Assembly (NCBI GenBank): GCA_029987315.1
Contig: DALTVZ010000030.1
Span: forward strand, 1 to 16,785
Source of the DNA: Methanocorpusculum sp.
GTDB lineage: Archaea > Halobacteriota > Methanomicrobia > Methanomicrobiales > Methanocorpusculaceae
Reading direction: 5' to 3'
DNA: 16,785 nucleotides
A model generated the notes under the pieces. It had not been told where the DNA came from, searched no databases, and worked only from the letters and a program-made list of their open reading frames with translations. Shown here in pieces: positions 6,782 to 14,601 of the stretch; within the stretch, counting starts at the first letter, position 1, and each line of letters opens with the position of its first letter. The translations under genes were made by a program, and so were the position numbers.

Positions 6782-8038
6782 ATGGCAGAACAAATAAACC
6801 CTTGGTCAAGCACCCCAAAAATAGACATCAACCGGCTCTTTGAAGAGTTTGGGATCGAGTCATTTGCAGGTCAAAAACAGATATTGGAAAATCAACCGGT
6901 CTTCATCAGAAGAGATATCGTTGCAGGACATCGCGGATATGAATCGATATCCAATGCAATACGTATGAAAAAACCGTTCCATGTCCTGACCGGATTTATG
7001 CCATCGGGACATCCGCATTTTGGCCACCTGATGGTGATGAAAGAGGTCGTCTGGCATATCAACCAAGGAGGACGCGGATTCATTTCAATAGCAGACAGAG
7101 AGGCACACGCAGTTCGCGGCCTCTCTTGGGATGTCTGCGACAAATACGCCCGCGAATATATAGAGTGCCTCTATGCACTCGGATTTAAAGGAGAGATATA
7201 CTCACAGCGAAAAAATAATCTCCTCAAAGATCTCGCATTCGAAGCAGCAACCAAAATAAATTTCTCGGAACTTTCTGCAATATATGGCTTTGGTCCGGAA
7301 ACGGAACTTGCCCATGCAATGAGTGTGGCAATGCAAGTTGGTGACATCCTTTATCCTCAACTTGTGGGCGGAGCAGCCCCCACGATCGTTCCAGTAGGGA
7401 TAGATCAGGACCCGCATATCCGGCTGACACGCGATGTCACAAAATCCCTGCGGATGTTCCTTGTCGAGGACAGAGGAACGCATATCAGCATTCGGGTGAA
7501 AAAAGCAACACCCGAGGCAATAGATGCAGTCGCAAAAAGATTCAAAGGGTCGAAAAAATATGAAGGTCACGTCGATCTTCCGGCAGGACACACAGCGGCC
7601 GAAGTCGATGAGATTGTCAGATCCATCGAGCAGGAGTTCGGCGGATTTGGCTTCATGCTGCCGTCCTCAACCTATCACAGTTTCCTTCAGGGCCTTCAGG
7701 GTGGAAAAATGTCCTCCTCGGTACCAGAAAGCCTTGTCTGGTTTGACGACACGGAAAAGGATGCAAAGAAGAAAATCATGGGCGCTCTTACCGGTGGCAA
7801 GCAGACCCTTGAAGAACAGAAACGGCTCGGAGGTGAGCCGGAAAAGTGCTCGATTTACCAGCTCAACAGATTCCACATGCAGGACGACGATAAGGAACTC
7901 GCAAATATGTGTGAAGCCTGTAAAGCAGGCGAACTGATGTGCGGGACCTGCAAAAAGCAAACGCTGGAACGCGTTCTCACCTTCCTCAAAGAATTTAAAG
8001 AGAAACGTGACGAAGTATCTCACATGGTGGAGTGGTAA
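6782..8038 (+). CDS. trpS: Tryptophanyl-tRNA synthetase
   Basis: This class I synthetase charges tRNA-Trp. The 418-residue protein shows the HIGH-type motif as HFGH (79-82) after PSGHP. It also has the Trp-pocket/ATP region GIDQDPHIRLTRD (206-218) and the KMSSS motif (309-313), in the archaeal/eukaryotic layout. After KMSSS there are five cysteines spaced C-x20-C-x2-C-x6-C-x2-C (356, 377, 380, 387, 390), probably a metal or Fe-S site. ATG 6782 is chosen because GTGAT (6768-6772) precedes it at 9 nt; an in-frame GTG at 6773 would add three residues. It lies 10 nt after endA and 3 nt before pheS, so it is co-transcribed with both. Confidence 0.96.
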   Translation: MAEQINPWSSTPKIDINRLFEEFGIESFAGQKQILENQPVFIRRDIVAGHRGYESISNAIRMKKPFHVLTGFMPSGHPHFGHLMVMKEVVWHINQGGRGFISIADREAHAVRGLSWDVCDKYAREYIECLYALGFKGEIYSQRKNNLLKDLAFEAATKINFSELSAIYGFGPETELAHAMSVAMQVGDILYPQLVGGAAPTIVPVGIDQDPHIRLTRDVTKSLRMFLVEDRGTHISIRVKKATPEAIDAVAKRFKGSKKYEGHVDLPAGHTAAEVDEIVRSIEQEFGGFGFMLPSSTYHSFLQGLQGGKMSSSVPESLVWFDDTEKDAKKKIMGALTGGKQTLEEQKRLGGEPEKCSIYQLNRFHMQDDDKELANMCEACKAGELMCGTCKKQTLERVLTFLKEFKEKRDEVSHMVEW

Positions 8039-8041
8039 CTT

Positions 8042-9466
8042 ATGGATCTCACAATAAATGAAAAACGGATTCTTGCAGCCCTCAATGGTTCAGGACCAAT
8101 AGACGCAAAAATACTCGCAGAAAAAATGGATGCCGCGCTTGAATCGGTCATCCAGTGGTCCCATCTCTGTGCAGATAAAAATCTCCTGATCCTTGAAAAA
8201 ACAGTCGTCGAAGAGGCAAAACTAACGGTGGAAGGAGAAAAATACGCAAAAGAGGGGCTCCCAGAACGCCAGATCGTTTCAACCATCAAGGGTTCTGTGC
8301 CGATGAGCGAGCTGACCAGTCACTCGCTTTCCAAGATCGCGATCGGCTGGCTGCGCAAGAAAAACTGGGTCACCATCAAAGACGGAATAGTCCACTTCAA
8401 TGAGAATTGCCCTCTTGGAGAGGACGAACTGGCTCTGAAAAATCCGATTCCAGGCACACCGGCCTGCAAAGAACTGGCAAAACGCGGCTTAGTGGAAATA
8501 GTCGAAAAAACATCCTGGAAAATTGCATTCACCCCTGAGGGTGAAAAGATTGCCAAATCTGGTATAGATCTGAGAGAAGAGATCGCAACCCTCACCCGCG
8601 AACAGATCCTTTCAGGCGAGTGGAAAAATCTGCCGCTTAGAAAATACAGTATCAACAAACTCCCAAAAAAGGTATTTGGAGGTCGAGTACACCCGAATCA
8701 GCAGATCTTAGATGAGATTCGCGATCTTCTCTTCGAAATGGGGTTCACCGAGTTCCACGGATCGATCGTGCAGAACTCATTTTGGAACTTCGATGCGCTC
8801 TATCAACCGCAGGATCACCCCGCACGCGAGATGCAGGACACGTTCCATCTTGCAGAGGAGATGCCGCTTCCAAACGGATGGGAGAAGATCCGCAACATTC
8901 ACAAATTTGGTGGAGATACAGGTTCGACAGGCTGGGGTGGAGAGTGGAGTCCAGAGGTCGGAAAGAAATGTGTTTTAAGAACGCACTCCACCTCGTTATC
9001 TATCCAGTACCTTGCTGAACACCCAAACCCGCCGCTCAAGGCGTTCTCGATCTCCCGAGTTTACCGCAGGGAAACGATCGACCCGACACATCTGCCGGAG
9101 TTCGAACAGCTAGAGGGTATCGTCATGGACAAGAATCTGCATTTTGGTCATCTGCTTGGGTTCTTCAAGGAATTTTTCGGCAGAATGGGCTTTGAAGAGG
9201 TCAGGTTCCGACCGGGTTACTTCCCTTACACTGAGCCTTCGGTCGAGCCGGAAGTATGGGTCGATGGACTGGGCTGGGTCGAGCTCGGCGGAGCCGGTGT
9301 TTTTAGAAAAGAGGTCACTGCTCCGTGGGGAATCGACTGTCCAGTCCTTGCATGGGGACTTGGAGTGTCCCGGGTGTCCATGCTCAGGCTTGGATTAAAA
9401 GATCTGCGCCAGTTGTACAAAAGCGACATAGACTGGATACGTGCAAGCCCGATAAGGAGGAACTGA
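8042..9466 (+). CDS. pheS: Phenylalanyl-tRNA synthetase alpha subunit
   Basis: This is the catalytic subunit of the (alpha-beta)2 class II enzyme. The 474 residues are normal for the archaeal form. An N-terminal region of about 180 residues is built from winged-helix-like tRNA/DNA-binding modules (NEKRILAALNGSG..., LTVEGEKYAKEG). The catalytic domain follows, with motif 2 around FSISRVYRRE (335-344) and PEFEQLEG (352-359), and motif 3 GLGVSRVSMLRLG (439-451). The Phe-pocket region FPYTEPSVE (394-402) and GGAGVFRKEV (416-425) are intact. The ATG at 8042 is preceded by GGTGGAG. It is followed after one base by pheT. Confidence 0.97.
   Translation: MDLTINEKRILAALNGSGPIDAKILAEKMDAALESVIQWSHLCADKNLLILEKTVVEEAKLTVEGEKYAKEGLPERQIVSTIKGSVPMSELTSHSLSKIAIGWLRKKNWVTIKDGIVHFNENCPLGEDELALKNPIPGTPACKELAKRGLVEIVEKTSWKIAFTPEGEKIAKSGIDLREEIATLTREQILSGEWKNLPLRKYSINKLPKKVFGGRVHPNQQILDEIRDLLFEMGFTEFHGSIVQNSFWNFDALYQPQDHPAREMQDTFHLAEEMPLPNGWEKIRNIHKFGGDTGSTGWGGEWSPEVGKKCVLRTHSTSLSIQYLAEHPNPPLKAFSISRVYRRETIDPTHLPEFEQLEGIVMDKNLHFGHLLGFFKEFFGRMGFEEVRFRPGYFPYTEPSVEPEVWVDGLGWVELGGAGVFRKEVTAPWGIDCPVLAWGLGVSRVSMLRLGLKDLRQLYKSDIDWIRASPIRRN
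9454..9460 (+). promoter_or_regulatory. Strong Shine-Dalgarno of pheT
   Basis: AAGGAGG lies inside the end of pheS, 7 nt before the pheT ATG at 9468. It is the best ribosome-binding site in the window and would keep the beta subunit made at high level with alpha. Confidence 0.85.
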
Positions 9467-9467
9467 G

Positions 9468-11090
9468 ATGCCTATCGTTAAACTCAACAATGAATATCTT
9501 TCACGCCTGACTGGCACCGATATCGAGCGGATACGTGCAAGCCTCCCAATGATGGGTTCCGAGGTCGAACGCGAGGATGCAGAACAGACGGATGTTCAGT
9601 TCTTCCCAAATCGCCCAGATCTGTACAGTGCCGAAGGTACTGCCCGTGCTCTGCGAGGATATCTCGGAATAGAGACTGGCCTTCCGAAGTATGAAGTGAA
9701 ACCATCCGGCATCTCCTTTACGGTCGACCCGAAGCTCGCAAATATCCGCCCATACCTAGGCTCGGCGGTCATTCGAAACGTCCATATGGACAAGGTGATG
9801 ATCGAGTCTCTGATGGGGTTGCAGGAATCCCTCCACTGGGCAGTCGGCCGCGGCCGCAAAAAAGTGGCGATCGGCGTACATGATCTGGACAAGATCGAGG
9901 GGCCGTTCTCCTACAGCGCAGCAGACCGAAAGACTGCATTCGTGCCGCTTGACTATGCTCAGGAGATGACACTGGAGGAGATCCTTGCCCAGCATCCGAA
10001 GGGAAAAGCCTATGCAAAGATTGTCGAGGAATTCAAGAGATTTCCACTGATCACCGATGCAAAAGGCAGGGTCTGTTCCTTTCCCCCGATCATCAACGGT
10101 GAACTGACACGGGTAACTGAAGACACTCACAACATTCTCCTAGATGTTACCGGGATCGAGCCGCGAGCCGTGAGCGTCGCAGTGAAGATACTCTGTGCCG
10201 CATTCGTCGAGATGGGAGCATCGATCGAATCGGTGGAGATCGATGGTGTTGTCTCGCCCGACCTCCATCCGGAAAAGCGAAATGTTTCCGTCTCTGCATG
10301 CAGCAAACTGACCGGTATCCCGATGAACGCACAGCAAATGGCCGAACTCCTTATGAAAATGCGGTTCGGCGCCGAGGTGGTGAACGAGGATACAATCACT
10401 GTCGAGATCCCCTGTTATCGTGCAGATATCATGCATGATCATGATGTGTATGAGGACGCCGCGATCGCCTATGGATATGACAAGATCCAAACCAGTCTGC
10501 CTCCGAGCTTCACCGTTGGAAAACCACACCCAGTCCAGAAACTCTACAGTATCGTCCGAAACATAATGGTCGGCCTGTCGTATATCGAGAACACGCCGTT
10601 CACGCTAACAAGCGGGATGATTTCCTACGACATGATGCACAGACCGGAGAACCCGGCAGCCCTGCATGTTCTTCACCCAATAAGCGAGGATCAGACGATC
10701 ATCAGAACGGATATTCTGCCACTTCTTATGGAATCTCTCTCGATCAATCGTTCACGCGAACTTCCGCAGAGGATCTTTGCATGCGGCGATGTGATCGAGA
10801 ATCTTCTAACCTATCCAAAGATGGCAGCGACTTCGATCCACACCTCTGCTGATTTCTCAGAGATCTATGCAGCAGTTGATGCATTCTGCCGAATGATGGC
10901 TATCGAATACGAGGTGCGGAAGTCAGCTGATGAGGCGTTCATACCCGGAAGACGCGGAGATGTCTACGTGTCGGGAAAGAAGATCGGTGTCTTTGGTGAG
11001 ATAAACCCGGATGTTCTCGTCGGATTCGGACTTGAGCATCAGGCGGTTGCCTTTGAGATCGATCTTAGAGATTTTGTCTCAAGTGAGTAA
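9468..11090 (+). CDS. pheT: Phenylalanyl-tRNA synthetase beta subunit
   Basis: The 540-residue length is that of the archaeal/eukaryotic beta subunit, which is shorter than the bacterial one and lacks its N-terminal EMAP-like and C-terminal anticodon-type domains. An N-terminal B1 domain is followed by the B3/B4 module with RKKVAIGVHDLDKI and FPPIINGELTRV-TEDT, the editing region. Next come a B5 domain (VSACSKLTGIPM...VEIPCYRADIMHDHDVYEDAAIAYGYD) and a C-terminal catalytic-like domain ending VFGEINPDVLVGFGLE. It is the last gene of the endA operon; a T-run at 11112-11118 follows. Confidence 0.97.
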   Translation: MPIVKLNNEYLSRLTGTDIERIRASLPMMGSEVEREDAEQTDVQFFPNRPDLYSAEGTARALRGYLGIETGLPKYEVKPSGISFTVDPKLANIRPYLGSAVIRNVHMDKVMIESLMGLQESLHWAVGRGRKKVAIGVHDLDKIEGPFSYSAADRKTAFVPLDYAQEMTLEEILAQHPKGKAYAKIVEEFKRFPLITDAKGRVCSFPPIINGELTRVTEDTHNILLDVTGIEPRAVSVAVKILCAAFVEMGASIESVEIDGVVSPDLHPEKRNVSVSACSKLTGIPMNAQQMAELLMKMRFGAEVVNEDTITVEIPCYRADIMHDHDVYEDAAIAYGYDKIQTSLPPSFTVGKPHPVQKLYSIVRNIMVGLSYIENTPFTLTSGMISYDMMHRPENPAALHVLHPISEDQTIIRTDILPLLMESLSINRSRELPQRIFACGDVIENLLTYPKMAATSIHTSADFSEIYAAVDAFCRMMAIEYEVRKSADEAFIPGRRGDVYVSGKKIGVFGEINPDVLVGFGLEHQAVAFEIDLRDFVSSE

Positions 11091-11111
11091 ACTCTACACC
11101 CTATAATTATC

Positions 11112-11118
11112 TTTTTTT
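11112..11118 (+). terminator. T-run terminator after pheT
   Basis: Seven T residues lie about 20 nt after the pheT stop, preceding an independent promoter for the binding protein gene. Confidence 0.5.
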
Positions 11119-11167
11119 CTATCTCACACTTGAGCCGTAACAAACCAGGACGGAGATTCGACTCATA

Positions 11168-11180
11168 ATTTATTTACTTA
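11168..11180 (+). promoter_or_regulatory. Promoter element of the binding-protein gene
   Basis: The sequence around 11168-11180 is ATT-TATTTACTTA; TTTACTTA (11173-11180) ends 24 nt before the ATG. The same octamer sits at the same distance upstream of btuC. No Shine-Dalgarno is seen, so the transcript is probably nearly leaderless. Confidence 0.55.
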
Positions 11181-11203
11181 TGTAATCTAAACTATATTTA
11201 ACT

Positions 11204-12211
11204 ATGAAACATGTACGAATACTTCTGATTTTCCTGCTGGCTCTTGTCATATTTTCCGGCACTGCTCTTGGCTGGACCCCGGTGACCATCACCGATGATT
11301 CCGGTTTTGTATCTATAATAGATACTCAGCCAAAGACCATCGTCTCTCTTGCTCCAACAAACACGGAAATTATTTTTGCTCTCGGACTCGGTGACAAGGT
11401 CGTTGGGGTGACAACATACTGTAACTATCCGAAAGAAGCATTAAATAAATCGAAGATCGGCGGATATGCCACCATAAACATAGAAAAAATTGTTGCCGAA
11501 AATCCGAATATTATCTTTGCCAACCCAATGAACGGACAGGGAAATATTGATGCTCTTCGCAAGCTTGGCTACGTTGTCATCGTCATCGAGTCCGATAGTG
11601 TAGAAGGAACATATAATGCGATTCGCATGATTGGGACATGTACTGGTAAAGCCGATGAGGCAGATTCTATTATATCTGATATGAAGACCCGTATACAGGC
11701 AATAACAGAAAAACTCGTTGAAGGTACAGAAAAACCAACCGTAATGCATGCAATGAGTGTCGAAACTTTCTGGGTATCCGGATCGAATACATTCCAGAAC
11801 GAACTTATCAATCTTGCAGGCGGGAGCAATGCCTTTTTAGATGTTGATGGTTGGGGGGTGATAACTCTGGAGAAACTTCTCACGACCGATCCGGAGATCA
11901 TCCTTGTTGACGCTGGTTCAACAATGGGAGACAGCGGTGAAAATACCCTCCAAAAAGCATTCTTGACCGAGCAGAGACTCAGCAGTATCACTGCTGTGAA
12001 AAACAAGGATGTCTATGTCATGGATCCGGATATCTTTAACAGAGGAGGGCCGAGAATCGTATTATCCTTAGAGCAGCTTGCACAGATCCTTCACCCAGAA
12101 ATATTCGGTGAGTATGCTGAACCAGAATCGACCACTGTCTCACCCGGGTTTGGCGTGATCCTGCTAATTGCCGGGATTATCGGTGGCCTCTTCATCTGCA
12201 GAAGAATGTGA
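11204..12211 (+). CDS. btuF: Cobalamin/iron-chelate ABC transporter substrate-binding protein with PGF-CTERM tail
   Basis: This 335-residue extracellular protein captures a corrinoid or ferric chelate for import. Residues 1-23 are a signal peptide (hydrophobic core ILLIFLLALVIF, likely cut near TALG). The body is the Fe/B12 periplasmic-binding fold: KTIVSLAPTNTEIIFALGLGDKVVGVT, then TDPEIILVD, a helix backbone, and NKDVYVMDPDIFNRGGPRIVLSLEQLA. There is no lipobox cysteine. Instead a PGFG motif (314-317), a hydrophobic stretch (318-332) and RRM end the protein, the PGF-CTERM pattern of archaeosortase substrates. Permease and ATPase genes follow after 203 bp. The symbol rests on family and context; siderophore or haem as ligand cannot be excluded. 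Confidence 0.85.
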   Translation: MKHVRILLIFLLALVIFSGTALGWTPVTITDDSGFVSIIDTQPKTIVSLAPTNTEIIFALGLGDKVVGVTTYCNYPKEALNKSKIGGYATINIEKIVAENPNIIFANPMNGQGNIDALRKLGYVVIVIESDSVEGTYNAIRMIGTCTGKADEADSIISDMKTRIQAITEKLVEGTEKPTVMHAMSVETFWVSGSNTFQNELINLAGGSNAFLDVDGWGVITLEKLLTTDPEIILVDAGSTMGDSGENTLQKAFLTEQRLSSITAVKNKDVYVMDPDIFNRGGPRIVLSLEQLAQILHPEIFGEYAEPESTTVSPGFGVILLIAGIIGGLFICRRM

Positions 12212-12240
12212 ACAAAGCAATTGAAACCTTCACCACTCTC

Positions 12241-12246
12241 TTTTTT
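12241..12246 (+). terminator. T-run terminator after btuF
   Basis: Six T residues after a pyrimidine-rich stretch, about 30 nt past the stop. This suggests that btuF and btuC are at least partly separate transcripts. Confidence 0.4.
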
Positions 12247-12327
12247 GTCTGAATATCATTTAACTCATCATCACACAAATCGAAACCAACCAATCATACT
12301 AAAATTGCAGGCTGTCTTGTGATCCGG

Positions 12328-12355
12328 ATTCTTTTCGCAAATCGCAGAAAAGAAT
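12328..12355. repeat. Perfect 9-bp inverted repeat upstream of btuC
   Basis: ATTCTTTTC (12328-12336) and GAAAAGAAT (12347-12355) are exact reverse complements around a 10-nt spacer. The repeat lies about 60 nt before the putative btuC TATA region and is not followed by a T-run, so it does not look like a terminator. It may be an operator for a dimeric regulator or an RNA hairpin. The rest of the 203-bp gap has no ORF I can support. Confidence 0.75.
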
Positions 12356-12379
12356 AATAAACTATCATACCACACATCT

Positions 12380-12391
12380 TTATTTTACTTA
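12380..12391 (+). promoter_or_regulatory. Promoter element of btuC
   Basis: TTATTTTACTTA lies here; TTTACTTA (12384-12391) ends 24 nt before the ATG at 12415, exactly as upstream of btuF. No Shine-Dalgarno is visible, consistent with a short or absent leader. Confidence 0.55.
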
Positions 12392-12414
12392 ACACAAACA
12401 GTATATCAACAATT

Positions 12415-13362
12415 ATGCTTCGTCACCCCGTTCTTCTTCTTCCTGTGCTTCTCGTCGTTCTCCTCGTGAGTATTTTTATGACCACCTGTATCGGAGTGTC
12501 GGGATTTTCCCTTCTCACCTTTGACTCAGACATGATCCGCAAACTGATTTTTGAAGTCAGACTCCCACGGGTAATCGGGGCTCTTCTCGTAGGGGCAGGG
12601 CTTGCATCTGCCGGCTGTGTGATGCAGGGGCTTTTCAGAAACCCAATGGCCGACCCCTATATCATCGGGACCTCCACCGGAGGCGCTCTTGGAGCTGCCT
12701 GCGCTATTGTTTTTCTCGGTGGATTTCTAATGCCGCTCTTTGCCTTTATTGGAGCAGCCGCTTCAACGACCACGGTGTATATTATTTCAAAAAGAAATGG
12801 CAGGATGGGAGTCGAGACCCTGCTTTTATCGGGAATTGCGGTTTCACTGTTCCTTTCCGCTATGCTTTCCTTCATCATGTACATGTCGGGAAACAGCCTT
12901 CATCAGATCATGTTCTGGATGATGGGCGGATTCTGGAACATGTACTGGGACGACGTAGGGCTGGCTCTTTTGATTCCTGCCGCCGCAGTTATACTTTTCA
13001 TCTTTTCCCGTGACCTGAATGTTATGGCTCTTGGAGAGGAGGAAGCGATCCATCTCGGCGTCAACACCGAGCTAACGAAAAAAATACTTCTCATAGTTTC
13101 CACATTTATTACTGCCATAGCAGTTTCTATATCCGGATGCATCGGATTTATCGGGCTCATCATCCCCCACATCATGCGGATCTTTACTGGGCCTGATCAT
13201 CGCATCCTTCTTCCTGCATCCATGCTCGCAGGATCCATCCTTCTCGTATGGGCAGATACATTTGCGAGAACTCTGCCTATTGAGATCCCGGTTGGAATTG
13301 TCACCGCATTTCTTGGAGCTCCGTTCTTCATTTACCTGCTTCGTCGGAGAACACGGATATGA
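12415..13362 (+). CDS. btuC: FecCD/BtuC-type ABC transporter permease
   Basis: This is the membrane channel of a corrinoid or iron-chelate importer. The 315-residue protein is almost wholly hydrophobic, with about 8-10 predicted membrane helices. It carries the FecCD hallmarks: RLPRVIGALLVGAGLASAG (49-67), Q-x-x-x-RNPMADPYIIGTSTGG, the cytosolic coupling region EEAIHLGVNTEL, and ISGCIGFIGLIIPHIMR near the C-terminus. It is slightly shorter than typical (about 330-350), mostly at the N-terminus, where the first helix begins almost at once; all core motifs are present. The ATG lacks a ribosome-binding site. It overlaps the ATPase gene by 4 nt (ATGA). Confidence 0.93.
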   Translation: MLRHPVLLLPVLLVVLLVSIFMTTCIGVSGFSLLTFDSDMIRKLIFEVRLPRVIGALLVGAGLASAGCVMQGLFRNPMADPYIIGTSTGGALGAACAIVFLGGFLMPLFAFIGAAASTTTVYIISKRNGRMGVETLLLSGIAVSLFLSAMLSFIMYMSGNSLHQIMFWMMGGFWNMYWDDVGLALLIPAAAVILFIFSRDLNVMALGEEEAIHLGVNTELTKKILLIVSTFITAIAVSISGCIGFIGLIIPHIMRIFTGPDHRILLPASMLAGSILLVWADTFARTLPIEIPVGIVTAFLGAPFFIYLLRRRTRI

Positions 13363-14579
13363 CTCCAACCATTTCTGCTGACAATATATCGATAAGTTAT
13401 GGTGACCACCATGTTATCCAACAGTTCTCTCTCGCAGTTGATCAAGGGGGATTCATCGGGATCCTTGGACCAAACGGATGTGGAAAGACAACCTTTCTAA
13501 GAGCCCTTTCCCGGATATTAAAACCAGATCAGGGTGCGGTTTTCATCGAAGGACTTGACGCAGAATCATACGATTCACGGACCTTAGCAAAAACGATCGG
13601 TTGCGTGGGTCAGGAAACTGATGTCGCATTTCCATTCACGGTCAGAGAGATCGTCCTCATGGGAAGATACCCACATATTGGGAAACTTGCTCCCCTGTCA
13701 ACAAAAGATTTGGCAATTGCAGATGATGCGATGAAAACAACAAACACGCTTCATCTCGCAGACCGGCTGATCACCGAGGTTTCCGGAGGAGAACGGCAGC
13801 GTGTCCTAATCGCAAGAACATTGACCCAGCAACCAAAAATTCTCCTGCTGGACGAACCCACATCTCATCTCGATATCAATCATCAGATAGAGATCATGGA
13901 CCTGATTAGAGATCTTACCCCTAAGATCACGGTCATTGGAGTATTTCACGATCTGAATCTGGCATCATACTACTGTGACCGGATCGTGCTTATGAAAGAT
14001 GGGAAGATCCTCGCGGTTGGAACTCCAGCTGAAGTATTGACGCCTGAAAAGATCCGGGAAAGTTTTTCTGTCAAAATGATGGTGGCCACTCACCCTCTTA
14101 CTGGAAAACCCAGTCTTATCCCAGAATATGGATTTCAACCAGCCTCTCCCTCCACCCGCATCCATGTTATTTCTGGAGGAGGGACCGGAACAGAGATCCT
14201 CCACACCTTGTCTTTGCATGGTTTTACCGTATCTGCAGGCGTACTGGCGGCAAATGACTCAGACTGTATTGCGGCCATAAAACTTGGACTGGAGACGATT
14301 ATTGAACCGCCATTTGCTGTCGTGAGTGATGCATCTGTCCAAAAATTAAAGACAATGCTTACAAATGCCGATATCATCGTTGTCACCGGCATGCCCATAG
14401 GACATGGAAATCTGGCAAATCTAAAAGCCCTTACTGAGATAGCAAAACCAGTATATCTGATTGGAGAAGGGGAAGATTATACAAACAATGAAGCAACCCA
14501 GATCCGAAAAATCCTGATCCAAAATGGAGCGGTCGTGATATCAGGCATCACAGCTCTTGTGAAGATACTTTATGCATGA
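13359..14579 (+). CDS. btuD: BtuD/FepC-type ABC ATPase with C-terminal Rossmann-like domain
   Basis: This 406-residue protein powers the importer. The N-terminal ABC domain (1-about 245) has Walker A GPNGCGKTT (37-45), Q85, signature VSGGERQ (141-147), Walker B ILLLDEP (161-167) and H197. It is followed by a second domain (about 266-406) not found in simple BtuD proteins: HVISGGGTGTE (269-279), then LAANDSD, EPPFAVVSD, VVTGMPIGHGNLANLKAL and PVYLIGEG, a pattern of alternating strands and helices like a nucleotide- or ligand-binding Rossmann fold. I recall the same extension on other archaeal importer ATPases, but with no assigned function. Overlaps join it to btuC (4 nt) and, if the upstream ATG were used, to the next gene. 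Confidence 0.93.
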   Translation: MTPTISADNISISYGDHHVIQQFSLAVDQGGFIGILGPNGCGKTTFLRALSRILKPDQGAVFIEGLDAESYDSRTLAKTIGCVGQETDVAFPFTVREIVLMGRYPHIGKLAPLSTKDLAIADDAMKTTNTLHLADRLITEVSGGERQRVLIARTLTQQPKILLLDEPTSHLDINHQIEIMDLIRDLTPKITVIGVFHDLNLASYYCDRIVLMKDGKILAVGTPAEVLTPEKIRESFSVKMMVATHPLTGKPSLIPEYGFQPASPSTRIHVISGGGTGTEILHTLSLHGFTVSAGVLAANDSDCIAAIKLGLETIIEPPFAVVSDASVQKLKTMLTNADIIVVTGMPIGHGNLANLKALTEIAKPVYLIGEGEDYTNNEATQIRKILIQNGAVVISGITALVKILYA

Positions 14580-14601
14580 ATTCCTTAGAGAGATTAGACC
14601 C

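Noticed and set aside
11091..11203. Cobalamin riboswitch upstream of btuF
   Set aside because: No conserved B12-box or long structured leader is visible; the gap is short and AT-rich, with a promoter close to the ATG.
12657..12884. Antisense and overlapping open frames inside btuC, btuD, pheT, trpS and alaS
   Set aside because: They lie within strongly supported genes, have no ribosome-binding site or family resemblance, and have the unnatural composition of shadow frames.
14154..14579. C-terminal part of the ATPase as a CbiZ adenosylcobinamide amidohydrolase
   Set aside because: I cannot see CbiZ-specific motifs; the region looks like a separate Rossmann-like fold, so no enzyme is named.
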